From positions 62,001 through 126,000 of the forward strand of contig JAFCMP010000390.1 in the NCBI GenBank assembly GCA_017506865.1: a stretch of DNA of 64,000 bases. Direction: 5' to 3'. Position numbers and translations under genes: made by a program. The notes below the pieces were generated by a model. That model searched no databases. It saw only the letters and a program-made list of their open reading frames with translations, and was not told where the DNA came from. This DNA is from Tribonema minus (taxonomy: Eukaryota > Sar > Xanthophyceae > Tribonematales > Tribonemataceae). Shown one piece after another: positions 22,619 to 37,800 of this stretch (position 1 is the stretch's first letter; every line of letters begins with the position of its first letter).

Positions 22619-25600
22619 ATGTCCACACTTCGGTTTCATCACGCGCTTTTGATCAGTTGCACCGCAGGACCACTGGGCCAGGCTGAATCTACGGGCAGTG
22701 TAGTTGGTTTCAAAGTTATTGAGGCTTTGCTGCACTTCAGCAGCCGCGCACGTGAAGGCTATGATGGCGAATTCATGGTGCGTGCTGTGCACTTCTCAAT
22801 CAAGTTCACATTTGTTGCAACAATCAAACCGGGAATCCTGTAGACGGACAATGAAAGTAATTCTCAATCTATCAATCTGTAGATCCTCCCAGATACCATT
22901 CTTGACCTACAGTAGTATAGTAGTTTCGATGGAAGCTGAACGTGTGCGCATGAATTCATGAAATGATCAAGTAAACTTCAACTCAGCGTGCTTCTGAATT
23001 CATGAAAAAAAACAAAAGAAGTGAACTTCCCAACTGCCTTGTTGCGTGTGAAGAACCTATACTACCAGGGACAACGCGCAGGCGGCTGGTGGCGGACAAC
23101 TGCTTGACCTGGGAGGTCTGCTGCTGCACATGTCTCCCGCCGACATCGAAGACGACGCTGCCGAGACGGCAAGTATTCATCAGATCGCGCTCAAGGCGCT
23201 TGCGTGGCTTCATCGGTGCCGCCATCATGATCACACACCATTGTAAATGCGATTCAACATTAGGCTCCTGACTGCCGCTGTGCTCGTATGTCCCGTTGAC
23301 TGCCACAAAATAAACCTTCACGGAAGGCAAAGTTGAAGATATCATTCCCAGTGCTTTGTTGGCGCCTAGTTTTGAGCACCAGAAGCTGCTGTTCAAGACG
23401 TAGATGCGCTCTGGAACAAGTTGCACAAGGATTTACCCAGGTTTCGGTAATCGGATAGTTGGTGACAGTTGATTGTGTTGCCTCGCTCTTGCTCGCCGCA
23501 GGTGGTCTTCTCGTTTCGCCTGGATGCCGACGCATCTACTGGAATCTGTGTTACCGCTGAGGACGCGGACATCATCCTGTACACTGCAGACAAAACCCAC
23601 CTACAGGAAAAAGCGCCAGCAGATCTACTTGATGTCTTCAGGTAAGCAATTGTAGCAGCAAAAGTAGTAGAGGTGCATCGCATGCCAAGCGTTTTGAAAT
23701 TTGCAGCGTGAGCATGTCACCTTGCTGACAGCGCGATGTTTGAACGCTCAACATCTTCCACTGCACTCATGTTCTTAACCCGTGCTGCTGACGCCGTGCT
23801 CGTGCGCGCGCGCCTCAGGACACACTGCGATGCGGATGACGCGCAGTGCACGGCAGACATCATGCTCAGCAAGCGGCAGTTTGACGCCGCGCTCAGGTAT
23901 GCGCCGCCGTTGTGGTGATCACATGGCAGTTGGCGGACGAGGCACGACATGCTGGTGGCATTCTGGCTCTTCAATGCGTCCAGTGCACAATGACTGCTAC
24001 CATGCTCAGCCATGCCAGGGGTTGAGTGGCTTGGTGCAGCAGACAGGCAACTGCAGACAGGCACCTCACGTCCAGCGACGAGCCTCGCTGGTCCTCTCTG
24101 ACCCTGCGTCGCTTGCTGCTGCCTGTCAGGGAGCTGATACCCTTGCCCCAGGAACCGGACAGGGAGATGCTGAGCCAGCTGCTGGGGCACATCTTCTTTG
24201 CGTATGACCGCAGCGGCGCGGACGCGGAGGAACAAGACGAGGAGGGGGGCGAGGAGGGAGGGGGAGCGGGCAGAGAGTCCGTGGCGGGGCTCGCAGAGGT
24301 GGGTGGAGCGCGTGCGCGCCTGGGCATGCGCTGTGCATCGATGCACCAGTGATGTCAGTCACTGTTGCTCATCACGCAGACTCGAGGTCACTGTTGAGGC
24401 CACAAGCGGTGGTGTCATGCCAGTGTTATCGTCAGCACTTGACTCTGTTGAGTGCCGCTCTCTGGAGCTGTTGGCGGTTACAGCGACGCATTGAGCGGTG
24501 TGACGCAGAGGCATCAAGGAGTGAGCCACTGCTGAAGGAGTGTGATGCATCAGAGGAGTCGCATCGCAGCAAATGCACAGTTCATTCGCAGAGTGAGAGA
24601 GCCGCTACAAGGGCAGCTGCCAGCCATCATCAGATCTAAGTTGCACTTGTTTGAAGCCGGGCAACCGGCGAACAACACCTTCAGACTGCACGTGCCCCGT
24701 GCTGGCTGGCCGACACTAACAAGGTTTTGCCCATCACAGTGAGGGTCGCCCGCGATACATTGCACTACTTGGGCGAACGCTTACCTGAGAGAATCTGCCT
24801 TGTTGGATCGTAGCACGTGCATGGTGCAACCAAAGCGCGCAGCGCCCTGTGGTGCAGGCATGTCTCAGCCAGCAGTCAACACATACATGGTTGCTATGAC
24901 GCCAGAGAACCGAGAGCGCTCTTTGTATGTGAATGGTGTTTTGGAGTGTGCTGCAGCGTGTTGGCAGTGGTTGGCAGGATATCGGTTCGCACCTCAAGGA
25001 TGTCTCATGCAGCAGCATGGCGTAGGAGCTGTGCTTCGTAGGAAAACTAGCTGTGACTGAGCCGAGCCAATCACCTATCATTGCTGCTGTACCAGACTCT
25101 TTGGCATCACCTGACTGCAGCCTGATGCTTCCCTCATTGCTACCCCTACCATGCTGCAAGTATGTTGCCAAGATGTGCCTGTGCCGACTGCAGCAGACGA
25201 TCAGTTTTGCAGCCCATCACCCTTGTGCTGCGCCACCAACAGAGCAAGCAGTGCTCTGAGCATGGCCGAAAGCTATCAACAGCAGGAAGTTACGTGCGGT
25301 CGCAGGAAATTTCTTGACCACTCTGAAAATTACTAAATCAAAGTGGACATCATGACAGCTGGGGCGTCACACTCTTGTAAGCATACATAGGGTCAAACAC
25401 GCATTTAACTCTGCTGCCTGCTGCCCGCACTCTCCTCGCTGACGCAATGTGCGGTGCGAGCTGACATAGAAAAACGCGCTAGGCTTCTGTCATAGCTCCT
25501 GATGCTACAGCCAAATCTTCATTGGCATCTTCATCTTCAACATGTCGCTGCACTGTGGTCTCACTCGGCTCGTCTCCGCGTTGCGCGGTGCAGGTACTGA

Positions 25601-28600
25601 GCGGGCTCAGCCTTCTGTGTGGCGGGAGCAAGAGCGATAAACTAGCGGTGCGTATCTCTGGCCCCTGCGGTGCTCGGTATCCACACGCAGCACGCAGCTT
25701 CTTGTAGCTACATGGTGGCTTGCGCAGCTCCATGTGCTCTATGGCGGATGCGCGATGCTGCTGGGAATGTGATGAACTCATTCTACCAGGGGTCTGCTAT
25801 GTTTACACCACCAGCGCATCACCATCATGGCACAGGCAGACGCAGGCGCGCAGGCCCTGCTGTTGCAAGCTACGCAAATGACCCTCTCTGCCCGAAACGA
25901 GGGTACTCGTGCACAGCATCACTGCATGGCATACCTCAATGTCACCGCGCTGCATGCAAAACGCTTGTGCATGCCAATGTTTGGCAGGCTTGTGAGAAGG
26001 ACAACTGACTGACTTCTGATCTGAGCGCATGCTGGTCGCTGCCACGTCGGTGTCTGCAGTTTGCATTCGACCTCTTTGACTCTTCCGGCGAGGGGCTGCT
26101 GACCATGAGCCAGGTGGCGGCGTACCTGGGCAGCTTCATGACGGCAATATGCGCTCTCACGAGCCAGGTGAGGCGGTCTGCGAGCGTGGCCTCGTCTCCG
26201 TGTAGCATGCCTCAGCAGCACGTGTAGGCTGCGACTCCTAGTGTAGTCAGGTCTGTGGCACGTGTGCGCGCGTGTGTGTAAGTGTGTGTGTGATTGTGGC
26301 GATCAACGCAGAAGCTGGACACACGGCCCCCTGCAATGCGCCCAGCATCTGCGCTGATGTGCTTCAGGCATGTTTAGTGCTTCTCCGCGCTGGTATCGTC
26401 ATTGCTGACGGCCACTGTTTCATGTCAGCATCGTCTGCTGGCAGCAGTACAGCCTGATGACCATCGGTCGCGAGGACTGCCCGCAGTCATGATGGCCCAA
26501 TTTGCATTCTGCACCGGCGCGCGCGCTTGCATCACTGCCTGCATGAAACTCACTTGAGGGTGATCGTGTGACTGTCCCAGACCAGAGCGCACGTTTGCGT
26601 GCTGCTCATCTTAGAAACTCGCGCTCAAGCGCCGCATCCCGCTGCATCGCCACTGCGTGCCAACTAATCACACCTGCGCCGCCCGCGCCCTCAGGGCGCG
26701 AGCATGTCGCCGCAGGAGCTGGCGAGCGTCGTCGACGGCGCCGCCGCGAGCGCCGCGCTCTCGCTGTTCAGGAGCAAGGACGACGCGAGCGCTGCTGCCG
26801 GCGGCGGCGGCGACGCGTCCGACAACGGCTACCGCATCACCTTTGAGGACCTCGGCGCGTGGTACAACGACGACGGCTTCGAGGTCATACCGTGGCTCGA
26901 GCTGCTGTCGCTCAGCAAGTGGCGCTCGTCGCTGTCGCTCAAGCTGCAGCAGCAGCAGCAGCTGCTGGCGCTGGATCTGCAGCAGCAGGGGGAGGAGGAG
27001 CAGGGGGAAGGGGTGCACGGCGGCAGCGAGGAGCAGCGCATGGAGGGCGACGCGCCGCTGCAGGAGCAGGAGGAGGACGACGAGGAGGAGGAGGAGGAGG
27101 AGGCATCGCCCCCGCCGCCTGCGGTGAGGGCGGAGGCGCTGCCGCCGCCGTTGCGCTCGCCGGACAGGGCGCGAAATGGCGGCGGCGGCGGCGGCGGCGG
27201 CGTGCGCATCGGCAACGGCAGTGTTCCAGTGAGTATTAGTTGCTGTGCGCTTGTGAGGTCGTCGTCGTGCTGCTCCGAGCAGTGCACCGGCCGAGCTTCC
27301 ATGTTGGTAGCTTGGTAGTATGTAGAGCTGCATCGCCTGCGCGTGCACGATGGTCTGGGGTATCGCACAGATGTAACAGGCAGTGCTCATCAACAGGTGC
27401 AGGTGGGGCCATGTCTCCGCATTTGCCCGTGAAGCACACTGCCAGACCGCTACGCTGCCGATGCTCTATTGAAGCGTTTTGTTGTCGCGCGACAAAACCA
27501 TTTCAGCACTTCAACTTTTCAGAGGGTGCAACAGCCACCATCGACCCGCAGTTTTAAAGCACGCAGCCAGGGGTGGCAGTTGTCAGTGCACGCCATGCAG
27601 AAACGATCGGGGCTAGTGTCAGTGCAGCATGGCGCATGATCCAGTAAAGAGTGCCCTCTGCTGCGATGCAGCCATATCACACACGCCTCTCCCGTGCGCG
27701 CCTTCGCGTGCGCGCCTCGCAGGGCACGCCGCCGTCGCCCAAGCCGCGGCCGGTCGCGCGGACGGCGCCAGCGACTCCTCCTGCAGTGCCTCCTCCGGCG
27801 GCAACAGCGGCAGCAACAGCAGCGGCAGCGCTCAAACACTCGCCACCGCGCGACAACGGCGCGGCCGTGAAGCGGCGGCCCGCCAGCGCACGCGTCGCCG
27901 AGCGCGGCGGTGGCAGCGCAGCCGCTGCGAACGGCGTCGGCAGGCACAGCGCGCCGCCGCCGCCGTCGGTCCCGCACAGGGAGGTCGAGGGGGGGGCGGA
28001 GGGGGACGGCGCCGCCGCCGCGCGAAGCGATGTGGCATTCTGCTTCGTGCTGGGGCCCGACATGCAGCTGGAGCTGACGGACGGCGACGTGATGGTGGTG
28101 CTCAGTCTTGGTGAGCCTTTCATAGCGCGGCCGCGCGATGCATCTGCGGCGGGCGGCGGCGACAGGCGGCGAAGGCTGTGTGCGCTGCTGCGTGTCGACG
28201 TTGACAGTGGTATAAAGGCGGCGCTCACCCGACCCACAGGGCCCCTGTTGAGCGATGATCACTTAGCAGAATCATGCGCATCGACCCCTGTCCACCTGAA
28301 ATGCAGCAAATACCAGAGTGCGTGCATCCCTGTCAGCAAGCACGGAGCCAACCGCATGTACCAAAGCAGCGCTACCAGTACCACAAGCTCTCCGTCTAAC
28401 GCCACTTCTCGCCTCCCCATCACCCACTCGCACGCGCGCGTCTCCGCAGCCTACCGCACGGGCCTGGCGCTGCGCGACCCCAGCGAGGTCGGCGCGCTGT
28501 TCATGGCCGCCGCTGGCGCCGCGCCGCTGCCCAAGACCGCGTTCGACGCCGTCATCAGGGAGCTCATCCCCGCAACCACACTGCTGCCCCACGAACGGGA

Positions 28601-31600
28601 GGTGAGAGCGTGCGGTGCCGAGGCGCCTTGTGGCATGCACTTGCACGAGCATCCGTGTCCCTGCCGCCTGCGTTGCGCTCCGCCAGGGGTGGTTGTCTTA
28701 GATTCCAGTATGATTGGGGCTGCCGCCTGCAGGCAGGCGTGCGTGCGTGCGTGTGTGTTGGCTGCGCTGCGAAGCAGCGCCGCGATGGAAGTCGGGTGGC
28801 GCGCGCGCAGCGGTGGACGGAGGGTGCTTCCTCTCTGGAAGAGGGCACATCTGTCGAATTGCGCTAGCCACAACCCACCCAGCGCATGAGATGGTGCAAG
28901 AGCTCAGTTCATGTTGTGGCAAGGTGGAGAGGTCTCCTCGCAGCAAGGCGCGCCCCCCGACCTTTCAGCCATATACCATTGTGCCACCATAATAACCAAT
29001 ATCATAATCATCGACGTCTGCTGCTGTTGTGATTTGGTGCTGGATCCCACCAGGCATTCTCAGTGGTTCTCTCGGCGATCTTCTTCAGCTTCGACCGCGA
29101 AGGGAGCAGCTCCGTGGACGCGGCAGAGCTGGCAGTCGGCTTCAGCGTGCTCTGCAGAGGCAACAAGGTGACTGACAGACTGCGTGTCGCTGTCACTCAT
29201 CGGATGTGACCGCACCTCTGTCACACCGTACCTCTGTCAAGTCTATCGAGTTGAAGTTGAAGTCGAGTGCGCACAGGGCGCAGGTACCTCACTCTGCGTG
29301 CAAGTGTTGAGCATTGAAATTTTAGCAGCGTCACTACTTGCAGCGCAGCGAGCCGCCAAAGTTCAACCGCCGGCGCATCCGATTCTAATGCTGGGAAACA
29401 TCCATCACCGGCACGACGCAGCTGTCACGCGCGCACACACACAGAGTAGGCGTCTGCGAGCACGCACTGCCAAGCTCGTATTAGGCGTCGGCCGCGCTGC
29501 GCGGCCGCCGGCTTCCGCGCCTCCCGGCAGTGTTCAGCGCCGCCGTGCATTACCTTGGTAGACGTGTGTGCGCCTTTCACACCCTGCCCATGCCCTGCTG
29601 ACCCCCCTGCACTTGCCTCGCTCCACCATGCGCACACCGTCGTAGAGCGTGAAGCTGGAGTACGCGTTTGAGGTGCTGGGGGAGGGGCACGCGGGCGCGG
29701 GCGGACGTCTGAACCGCAGGGGCCTGTGGCGTGTCATGCGCTCCATACTGAGCTGCCTCATGGGGCTGTGCACTGCCGCCGCGGAGCTGACCGCGGAGCA
29801 GGTGCGTCGACACCGTTTTTCTTCATCGCTTGTGGCCATTGGAGCGTATTCTTGAGCTCGCAAGTAAATGTACTGCTACAGTAGTCGCTACGTCTGAAAC
29901 TTTGCACTTCAAGTACGGAAGCAGCTTGTCTCTGCATGGAGTGGTGAGCATGGCTATGACCGCGTTGCGCAGCCAGCTCGCCTCCTCTCCCTGCTCGACG
30001 CGGCGCCTCTCACTGCGGGCGGCGCTCGACATGAAGCTCGTCACAGTTCACCGTGCAGTGCAAGTCGTTGGCATTCGGGACCGGCAGCGATGGCACAGCC
30101 GCCGTGCGCGGACCGCTCGACACGCATACGCGCCCCTTGCAGTTGAAGCATGCACTACCTCACAAGCACATATTTCTACAGCACCTGCGCGACATGTCTT
30201 GCGTGACGGCTTGCTGCTGCACTCGCGCGGCCGCCGCTGGCTGCAATGCGCTGCACGCGCGTGCGCCTCTGACGCGCGCACTGCGACCGCTGCTCGCTGC
30301 GCACAGCTGGCGCAGGCCATAGACGCCGCTGCGGTGTGGGCGAGCGCGCGCATCTTTGACGGCTGCAGCGCTCAGCAGGGCGAGCCCATCGCCGCCATCA
30401 GGTACGTACTTCAGATTTGACACCAACTGCACCTTGAACTTGTCATTGAGTTATCTGGTGGCATGTCACTCCACCCCAGTTCAAGCACATACTTTGAGGT
30501 ACTTCAAAGCACATGCGTGTGCGCGCTTGTGTGCACGCATCACGCACTTCAAACGTGCAAGCCACGCCAACCGCCGAATGTGCGCTCGCACCGCGGCCCC
30601 TGCACCGCACCGCCGCTGCGCCCAACTCGCCGCGCGTGCGCTCCCCTCGCATCCGCTGATGAGACCCCGGCCACACTGGCACGCAGACACACGGGATTCG
30701 CTGCGTAAGCAACGCTCGCCGTCGCTCAAAGCTGGCCGCGTTGGCACGTCGCCGCTTGCGCCGCAGCTGGGACGCGCTCGCGCAGTGGTACAGCGGCGGG
30801 GGCTGGATGGCGTTTCCGGTTCTGGAGCTGCTGGACCTCGCCAAGTGGAGCCGGCGGCTGGGGCAGTACGCCAGCAAGGCGGCGGCGCCAGCAGGTCTGC
30901 TGAAAGCGTCGGGTGATACGTGTGTTTCTTTTGTGCATGTTGACGTGGATGCTACTGTTAAGCTTTGCCGCGCGCGGCAAACGGCCTGTGACGCCAGCGG
31001 CGCGCGAGCTGCCGCTGTGTGGGCCGCCATGCCGCGTCGCGACGGCTCAGCACCAGCGTGCTGCGTGCACGCGTGTGGATGCTGCCGTCTCGAGGCGCGT
31101 TGGCGCGACGTGACGAGTTGATGCGCCAGTGCTTAAGCAGTCACGCTCGAGTTGATGCGCCAGTGCTTCAGCAGTCACGCTCTGCATTGAATAGTTTTCG
31201 CGCAAGCAATGGGTGCGTCGCCTGAGTGCGCGTACATGCGACTGCGCGAGGTTGACTCCGCACAGCACAATTGCTCTCGATGCGCCTCCTAGTTTTGAAT
31301 GTCGACGAGCACTGCGCAGGTGCACGCTTGTTGCTCAGTCAGACGGCTGCAGTGCCTCCTGCTAGGTGCGGCCACCGACGACCTGCACAAAGTGCGACGA
31401 CGAGCTCACCCCACGCACCGTGTGCGACAGCGCCCTGTTCCGACCACGCGGCCGGTGCTGCTGCGCTGCTGCCTGCACGCCGTGTCGTTTGCGCCGCGCG
31501 GCGCCCGCTTGCTTGCGCACCGCAGCCATGACATGCGCTTAACGCACGTGCCCTTCCTTCCCCGCGCACGCCGCCTGCGCCGCAGGCGCGCAAGCGGCCG

Positions 31601-31774
31601 CGGCGCGAGGCGCGGAGCACGCGGACGGCGCCGCACAGCAAAAACCGCACCAGTTGCCGCAGCAGCGCAACGCACTCGGGCAGCAGAAGCGGCAGCAGCG
31701 CGGCGTCGGCCAGGTGACCTGACGCACGCATGCTGGCCTGGCGCGCGCACTTGAAAGTAAAGTTGATGGATGCA

Positions 31775-31807
<33 letters not shown>

Positions 31808-34800
31808 GTTCCGGCACTGGCTGTTCCATGCTTGCGTGCTGCTGCTGAACTGACGCGCTTTGCAGCGCCGCGCTGCTGTCAACATGGTGAAACGCGCGCC
31901 CCGCTGCGGCCCGCGCCTGCTCTGTGCGTCTTCGTTTGCGTGCAGCTGTCCGCGGGCGGGGGCGTCGATGCCTGGGTGGCACCGGCTTTTGGCGGCGCCG
32001 CTGACAGAGCAACGCCAGGCCGCGTCGATCACATTGAAGACGAAGGAGAGGAGGAGGAGGAAGAGGGGTCGGATGACAGCGAGGAGGAGGCTGGAGCGAT
32101 GTGAGCGCCGCTGAGCAACGCTGAGCAAGGCTGCAGCTTGCGTGCCTGTTGGAGTTGCCGGTGTCCCTGCTTGCTGTGGTCATGCCTATGTGGTCAGGCC
32201 GCCTGTGGCACTTGCTCTGGCGTTGTCTCGTCATTTTGCGGGTGTGGAACCGGGGCCGCTGCACACTGCTGCCGCGTCAGTGCCTGATGGAGATGACGTT
32301 GCTGCTGCATTTCTCGCGCGCCCAGATGCGTGGTGTTACCGTGCGTGCATAGACTGACGGAGACATTGCTGCACCAGCAGTGGTGGGAAACGATGCTACC
32401 GCATGCTCCAAAGTACGCTGGCGGAGAGGCTGCTGCGCTGGTGACGCATGACATGGTGGCTGCATACTGCCAATGCGCAGCAGCGCGGGGCCCCGCCATT
32501 TTCTCACATCTGTTGCACTTGCACTGCCACGTCGTGCTGCTCGTTGCGTGCACTGCAGCGCGGGCCAGCCGGACGGCGCGGCGTTCACATTTGCGGTGGC
32601 GCCGGGGCTGCAGCTCAGGGTCACGCCCCACGATGTGGACTTTGTGAAGAGGTACATATGTCGAAAGAGCTATGTTGCCAGTACGCTTGGCGCCGTTCAA
32701 GTTGGCCCAGATGATGACTGCGCCGACGCGACGCAGCTAGTGCGCCTGCTCTCGCGCGCTCGCGCGATCACTCTGTTGGAGGAGGTGCCAGATGTGTAGT
32801 TTGGTGCGGTGATGCACCAGTCCGTGGTATCGATTGTTAGCGCAGAGGCCGCTGCTCTGCGCTTCCCTTCATCCTACTCTCCCCTCTGGCACTGGTCCAT
32901 CGCGTGCTGCTGCTGCTGCGCTCACAATCACCCCGCGCGCCGCCGCCGCCGCTGCAGGCTGGTCAGCACGACGAGGCTGGCGGCGCGCCTGCCCGAGGAG
33001 GTGCTCGCGGCAGCGCGCGCGGCGGGCTGCGCCGGCGCGCGCATGACTCAAGCGGTACGTGCCCACCGCCTTGGCTGATGCGGCGCGAGGTGGCGGCGTG
33101 TAGTGCTGTGAAAAGCATGTGATGGGTGCTTGGCACAGGACGCAGGTTGTGTTGCGCGTGGCGAAAAGGCTGCTAGGCTGCTGCGGCAGAACGCACCGCA
33201 TCGTTGCATGTGCGCAGCACTGCGTCTGTCGCGCTCCGGGGGAAGCGGCGCATGCCGAGATCATCGTGTCGCATGAATTTTCGAGCGCAGGTCATGGAAG
33301 GTCGTCATCGTCATCATGCTCATACGTTAGTGTTGTCGCGTCCGCTCAACATGAGCTCGTCTTCTACAGTGTGCGATGAATGGCCCATACACCCGTGAAC
33401 TGAACGCCACACACTGTATCGCAGCGATCGACTGTTCCGCCAGTCCGTGCTTGATGATCATCAGCCGGCGCCTCGGGCGTGCCTGCATCACGGATGCGCA
33501 TCACGACGCTGACCACCCCAGTCTTGCAGCACAGGCACCGAACGCGCGCACCGTCGCACGCAGCGCCGCATGCTGCGCACCTCAGTGACAGCAGGCCAAC
33601 ACTGCCGCGCATGCGCCTTTGCGCCGCGGCAGGCGTGTCCGCTACCGTGCCGACGAGAACGCACTCACTGAGCGTTGTGAAGCAAGGCATCTGCAGCAGT
33701 GCTCATCCCTTGTCTTCTCTACGCCTGCAACGCGCCGTGCCGCCGCAGGAGTTCAATCGCTGCGTGCGTGAGCTGGTGCCGGCGGAGTGGCTCCGGCCGG
33801 CAGACACGGTGAGCGCGTGACAGTTACAGGATGACGTAACGGTCGCGACCACATTGCCTGCCACTTGTGTGGGCTTGCCTGGTGCGCCACTGCTGCGCGC
33901 CTGCGCTGTTCAAGTGCGACGAGGCCGCGGTGCGCGCGCGCCTGCCGCAGTGCCGAAGCGCCGCGTGCAGCTCGGCCACTCTGCATATAGGTGAACTGTA
34001 GTACGCACAGCGCCTGTCGCTGGCGTTGGTGCTGATGTGGACGACGCAAACAGCAGTTCTGAAGCGCCGCTTGCATCGCGGTGCGGATGGTGGCTGCCTG
34101 CACATTGCACTGCAGCGTGCTCAGTCGCTCTGGCTTCAACTGACCTGCCTCATTGCTGCCTCTGCTGATGTGCGAGCCGCTACTGGCAGGCACAGCTGTC
34201 GCAGGCCCTGAATGTCATCTTCTACGCGTACGACCCCAGTAATGTGAGTGCGCGTACGTCTTGATGCTGCACACTCATGTATTGCGGTCTCCGTCGATGT
34301 GTTCAGCCTATGCTACGACATTTGTCGGTGGTACCAATGTGCTGCAGCGCATGTCTTGCACAAGTCAATTTTGCCTGTACCTACGCCACAGATATGTGCC
34401 TCTGCCTCAGCATCAGCATCAGGTTGTGTGCCACAGTGTGTTGATATCCAGCATCGGCTCCTGCGCCGAGGACTTCCGACTTTTACGCAACCTCAGTGCC
34501 CTTGGCAAGCTGATGTCACACCTTTGAGATTTGGCTTTCACCGGACACATCGCATCTCCGCCGTGCGGCGTGTGCAAATCTGCCCAAGTGACGTGCTTTA
34601 ACGCGGCCGTCTCACCGTCCGCTGCACCCCCGCCGCGCGTCTCTGCACCTCCGCCGCGCGTCTCCGTCCTCTGCCGCTGCCGCGCGCGCTGCCGCAGAGC
34701 GGCTCCGTGGCGCGCGCGGACGCGCTCTGCGGCCTCAGCCTGCTCTGCTGCGGCTCCAAGAGCTCCAAGCTGTCCTTCACGTACAGCCTCTTCGACGAGG

Positions 34801-37800
34801 TGCGTGGCGCCAAAAACCCATGCGCAGCGCGCGCCTGCGCCGTCGATCCGCTGCGCGGCGCGGAACGTGTCGCCTGCGCCCTGCGCATAGGGTTTTTTGC
34901 AGCGCCCCGCCTCCTCTGAATGTTTGTTGAAGATGAGCACGCGCCACCTGGCGAGGAGCATGGGCCGCGCCATGCGAAGTGCGTGGCGACAGGTCCAACT
35001 GCGATGCTTTGCGCCCCCCATTTCACGCATGCTGCCTGGCCGCTACGTGCGCATGCAAGCGGTGCGTGTGATGGTGGCGCACTGCCCGACTTGGCCCGCT
35101 TGACTTGCTCACCCGGTGCTCAAGTCCACAAAAGCATTGTCTTGTGCACGGACACGATCTGGCCACAGCAGCCCAGCTGAAGTGACGTCGCAAACTTCCC
35201 CATGCCAGAGCGCACTGGATGTGGTGCCACTAACCCTAACCCTAACCCTACCTCAAAGCGCCGCGCTCCCTCACGTGCCATGCCTGGTGCAGACCGATCA
35301 CGGCTGTGCGCTGTCCCTGGTCTTGAGAACTGCTGCTGATGCTGCCACTGCTGTTTTACGCTGCCGCTGCCCTGTGGCGTGCGCGCAGTCGGGCAAGGGC
35401 CTGGGCCCGCGCAAGCTGCGCGCGTTCGTGCGGAGCCTGGTGGCGCTGCTGTGCGCGTGCGTCATGCGCGAGGCGGGGCGCGAGCAGGCAAGCGCCGAGC
35501 GCTGTGCAATCGCTGCTTGACCCAACAGTAGTTACTCCAATGCATTATGTAGGCATCTCGCCGCGCCATCTCGTCATGCGCAGATGTCACTGCTGCTGCA
35601 TATTTGGCTGTCGCCCGCATGCAGACTGGTAAGTGCTTGAGGTAGGTAGCCTAGCATCGGAGCGACGGCGTGCGCCCGAGCATCGACAGCAGCACCGCTG
35701 CATAGCGCCGCGCCGGTGCAGAGGCCGATGTCATTGGTATGCCTCGTTTCGTAGTGCTGCATTTGTGGGGGAGTCAGCCATATGCGCCCCCGTACTGCAT
35801 GGCCCGTTGAACATTCCACAACAGCAACCGTGTGCGCCAGTGTCTACATCAGGCCTGACTTTGCCCCCCCCTAGCGTCCCACTAAGTGTTCTGCTGCGCG
35901 CCATACGCGATGCTGGCTCCCTCAAACGACCGCTGCACTGCTGACTGTTGCCTGGTGCTGCCCCATGCGCCATGCAGACCGCGGCCGTGGTGGATCAGGC
36001 AGCGGACTACGCAGTCGCCTGCGTCTTCTCCGACGCGCTGAGTCCGTGCCGCGGCTTGACGGCGGTCACGTTCGACCAGTTTGGGCAGTTCTACAATGAG
36101 TACGGCTTCCAAAAGGCAAGTGGGCAGGTTGTGAGAAGGACCGGCATGCCAGTTGAGACAATGATGAACCAGCATGTGGAAAGCAGACATTCATCGTCTT
36201 GAAAGGCCACATGCCGCCGCCTTGTACGTGAAACTTGCGAGCAAGGGTTTGGGTGAACCCGCTTACATCAGGCAACGTTGACACGTTGCACTTCAACATT
36301 GTGCTGTGACGTTAAATCTGCCATCTCGCACATGGCATGAGTTTTATTACGTGGCATGCGCTCCACAAGCACGCAGGTGTGCTCCTAAACGCTTTTCAAC
36401 AGCAAACCACCTGCGTGTTTCCGACACGTCTTGCCTTGTCGCATGCTGCTGTATCGGCGTGACCGTCTACCTCGAAGGCGTCTCATGCACCTCATGACAA
36501 TCGCAGAGGTGCCTGGCATCGTCTGCAGGCCGGTGTGTGCAGCAGAGTCAGCTGCTGTAAGCACTGCTGTGTCTGTTTCAAGAGAGTCTGGGTGAAGGCA
36601 GGGCGTGCCCCCATGCACCGGCCCTACTGCCACACACGCCCCAAAGGACCATCAGTGCCGTGAACGCCTCAAACCAACCACTGCTGAAAAATCAGCCACT
36701 CACCCCCCCACCCCCCCCCCCACCCCCCCTCGTAATTGTGTCATGAAGTGCCTCCACTATAACCCTGAACCCACCCCCCCCCCCCCCCCCCGGCGCCCCC
36801 CGTGCTCCGCCCCGTGCACCCCGCGCGCAGCTGGCGTACCTCGAGCTGCTGCACCTGGCCAAGTGGGTTCCCGGCGTGGACGCGCTCGAGGCGCAGGCCC
36901 TCACGCCGACCGCGGAGGCGGGCGACGAGGACGCCGCCGACGCTGACACCGATGGCGACGATGACGACGACAACGACATGGTGGAGTTGGGCGGTGGCGG
37001 CGCCAGCGAGCGCGCTGACGCGGAGGAGGACGAGGCGGGCGGCGGCGTTAGCGCTGCGGCGCGCGCGACGGGTGCGAGCGCGCAGCCCGCGCCGCGCTTC
37101 TACTTCCAGGTGCGTTTGCGTCGCTGGCTTCGGAGGTGTGCAAGCGCTAATGCTGCGGCGGTCGCCGCTGCTAGATGTACTGCAGCCGCTGCTGGGCGGG
37201 CTGCCGGTTGCATCCGTTGAGGTGGACGTGCGCGCAGTGTGACGCGCCACCGTCCGGATCTATGTCGCCTGTGCCTGCGGCGCTCGCCGTGTTGGTTCAA
37301 ACATTGAATTAGCAGCTACATACTCTTAGGGTTGGTTCAAACTTTGAATTAGCAGCTACATACTCGTAGGCCTTCAAAGGATGCTTTTGAGAATGTGCAA
37401 CCTGCGCAAGCTTCAAACCAATCTTTGTATGTTTTGACGCTGAGGCAACGGCCTCGCGTGGGCGAGGAAGGTGCCATTCCTTGTGTGCTGCCCCTTTGAC
37501 GGCATGTACGTCACAGGTAGAATTGTTCATCCGTGCCGCTTGTGGACCCTGCTGACACGCCCCCTCACAACACTACGCTGGCAACAAAGCACGGTCTGGT
37601 ACGGGGCGGTCACGCTCGACACGGCGCGAGTCTTCTCAGCGCCAACGTGTCCTGCCGCGGTGTGCATGCTGCATGCGGCGACGGCGCGACGCCCCCGAAA
37701 GCTCACCCCTCACCGCTGTCGCGTCCCGCCTCTCGCGCGCCGCACGCGCGCGCTCGCAGATCTCCGAGAGCAGCGCGGCGACGCCGCTGTCGATCGAGGA

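Noticed and set aside
22983..23426. Minus-strand 147-codon ORF whose PERIYVLNSSFW...VKVYFV stretch resembles the end of a CRAL-TRIO (Sec14) domain
   Set aside because: No upstream or downstream exon continues the domain. The region is antisense to likely exons of the EF gene, and the similarity is short. A profile search of this ORF would decide.
23391..23440. Possible extra plus-strand EF-gene exon reading EAAVQDVDALWNKLHKDLPR
   Set aside because: It looks coding, but neither boundary gives a phase compatible with exons 23082-23215 and 23502-23641, so it was left out of the model.
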